Part shown: piece by piece, positions 62,869-64,000 of the stretch
Numbering within the stretch: position 1 is the first letter of the stretch
How the letters are laid out: each line of letters begins with the position of its first letter
From: Eggerthellaceae bacterium
Lineage (GTDB): Bacteria > Actinomycetota > Coriobacteriia > Coriobacteriales > Eggerthellaceae
Assembly (NCBI GenBank): GCA_009782605.1
Contig: WRIR01000008.1
Span: forward strand, 21,934 to 85,933
Length of the DNA: 64,000 nucleotides
Direction: 5' to 3'
Position numbers and translations under genes: made by a program
Notes under the pieces: model-generated
Seen by the model: the letters and a program-made list of their open reading frames with translations, nothing else
What the model was told of the DNA's origin: nothing
Database searches by the model: none

Positions 62869-63843
62869 CTACGAGGTCAGCCCGTCGTAGGGGTTGGCCT
62901 CGAAGAGCGCCAGGAGGGCGTCTATGGTCGCCTGGTCGTCCGGGGCGTCCATGCCGTCGACCATCGACTGCACCACTGCCGCGCGCAGCACGATGTAGAA
63001 GCCGCCGATGGTGTCGGGGGGCTCGCAGCCGCAGTCGGGGTCGGTGCCGCTGGACACGTTGTAGAGGCAGTCCGCGTCGTGCACCTGGACCGGCATGCAG
63101 TCGCAGGCCTCGGTCCCGAGCATGCCGCCCGGCCCGACCGCATCGGCGCCGGCCATCTCGTAGATGGCGCACATCGTGTGGTGGCGCCAGGTCTTGGGGT
63201 CTGTGCAGGTGCAGGGGTTCTCGAACAGGTCGCAGGCGTCGGTGTGGGTCATGGTGAAGCCCGACAGCCACGCGTACTCCTCGTCCCAGTCGAAGCCGGC
63301 CGGCAGCGGGCCTTCCATCATGTCCTTGGTCCTGATGGTGACGCTGCTGAACAGCGGGGTCGTCACCTCGCCGGGGGCGAGCTCGTGCTGGTAGACCCAG
63401 ACCTGCTCGGCCGCGTCGGCCATGTCGGGGTCGGCAAGCGCCCAGTCGACGGTGTTCCAGTCGATGTCGAGCATGCGCAGCAGGCGCCCCACCCAGTCGT
63501 CGTCGGCGGGGTCGTCCGAGAGCATGTTGCCCTCGCCGTCGGTGAAGTTCACGCGGACGGCGGCCCACTCGGAGACGCCGTTGCTCGACGTGTTGGTGAC
63601 CATCGGGTCCTTGGGCACCTGGGCGCCCGGGACCAGGTTCTCGGCCAGGCCCGGGTCCCAGTTGGGCTCGGTGAGCTTGCCGCGGATGTTGTCTGCGAAG
63701 GAGAAGGCGTTCTCCTTCTGGTCGGTTATGGCCGACAGGTAGGCCAGCGTGGCGCCCAGCGCCAGCAGCACCGCCAGCACCGAGGCCAGTATCACGGCCT
63801 TCTTCCTCTTCTGCGGGTCCATCGTGCGAATCTTCTCTCTCAT
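62869..63843 (-). CDS. TasA/camelysin-like SipW-type secreted protein with Cys-rich insert
   Basis: 324 residues. Signal helix AVILASVLAVLLALGATLAYLSAITD, then NAFSFADNIRGKLTEPNWDPG and DLVPG-equivalent NLVPGAQVPKDPMVTNTSSNGVSEW, paralogous to the gene at 62149. It differs by an insert (~200-280) with about nine cysteines (CDLF..PCTCTD, CDCMPVQVHDADC, CGCEPP) that could form disulfides or bind metal outside the cell. Start at 63843 with AAGGAGGCAC upstream. First gene of the cluster in this window. Confidence 0.8.
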   Translation of the reverse strand: MREKIRTMDPQKRKKAVILASVLAVLLALGATLAYLSAITDQKENAFSFADNIRGKLTEPNWDPGLAENLVPGAQVPKDPMVTNTSSNGVSEWAAVRVNFTDGEGNMLSDDPADDDWVGRLLRMLDIDWNTVDWALADPDMADAAEQVWVYQHELAPGEVTTPLFSSVTIRTKDMMEGPLPAGFDWDEEYAWLSGFTMTHTDACDLFENPCTCTDPKTWRHHTMCAIYEMAGADAVGPGGMLGTEACDCMPVQVHDADCLYNVSSGTDPDCGCEPPDTIGGFYIVLRAAVVQSMVDGMDAPDDQATIDALLALFEANPYDGLTS

Positions 63844-64000
63844 CTTGTGTGCCTCCTTCTTGCCTGGGGGGCCTTCCGCCCCCCTGCTCCTTGCTCCTTG
63901 GCTGTCGCCATTGCCTGTTGCCTGTCCTTGCCTTGCTTGCTGTCCTTGCTTGCTTGCTTGTTGCCCTTGCCTGCCTGCCGCTCCTTGCCTGCTGGTTCCT
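63844..64000. other. Low-complexity leader of the fibre cluster
   Basis: A hairpin GGGGGGC/CTTCC/GCCCCCC (63866-63884) sits just before the ribosome site, and 63890-64000 is made of short imperfect CCTTG/CTTGC/CTGCC repeats (CAAGG/GCAAG on the coding strand). No ORF. It may be part of an untranslated leader or upstream gene's 3' flank. Confidence 0.6.

Overview
The window is about two-thirds G+C and packed with short, overlapping actinobacterial-style operons. The gene mix suggests a host-associated anaerobe of the Coriobacteriia, Eggerthellaceae-like: [NiFe]-hydrogenase maturation (hypA, hypB, hypC, hypD), menaquinone methylation (ubiE/menG), ECF vitamin transport, VanW, MurT-GatD, a LytS/LytTR pair and very large surface proteins. 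This assignment is inferred from gene content. No rRNA, tRNA or CRISPR was seen.

Layout. 1-5.4 kb: start of pyrG, a CIRCE-controlled groES-groEL pair, nadE and hypA-hypB. 5.6-10.5 kb: tatA/B-tatC, a 0.8 kb non-coding stretch full of inverted and direct repeats, a small membrane protein, an amidohydrolase and a divergent ubiE. 10.6-25.9 kb: one 5098-residue secreted surface protein with a beta-helix-like head, about twelve Ig-like modules of roughly 300 residues, an InlB-type repeat and a three-helix membrane tail; 1606 bp of it occurs twice with no difference seen. 26.3-29.2 kb: hypC-hypD and a CNNM/CorC-type membrane protein. 29.3-43.1 kb: a mostly minus-strand block with a MurT-GatD fusion, a small FTR-like Fe-S protein, a hotdog thioesterase, a C39-like peptidase, a LytTR regulator, an AT-rich XhoI/PaeR7I-like restriction-modification cassette inserted between that regulator and its LytS-like kinase, a TSUP permease, a glycosyltransferase, queT and a VanW protein. 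43.2-47.4 kb: an FMN riboswitch with its terminator, then ribU-ecfA1-ecfA2-ecfT and a flavin-binding-type oxidase. 47.5-55.1 kb: secDF, tgt, a HAD hydrolase, queH-queA and a cold-shock gene. 55.2-59.1 kb: ruvC-ruvA-ruvB and two proteins of unknown role. 59.7-63.8 kb: four consecutive secreted proteins, three of them TasA/camelysin-like, one ending in a sortase-like tail.

How the genes connect. QueT is an ECF substrate-binding subunit and could use the EcfA1-EcfA2-EcfT module encoded 3 kb away; with Tgt, QueA and QueH in the same window, this describes import of a queuosine precursor plus the late steps to queuosine in tRNA. Cell-envelope functions dominate: Tat and SecDF export, lipid II amidation by MurT-GatD, VanW, a C39-like peptidase under a probable LytS/LytR system, the giant adhesin and the terminal fibre-like cluster. 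The most unusual features are that fibre cluster, the giant protein with its recent internal duplication, the MurT-GatD fusion, and a CTCGAG-type restriction cassette splitting a two-component operon while CTCGAG itself is almost missing from the window.
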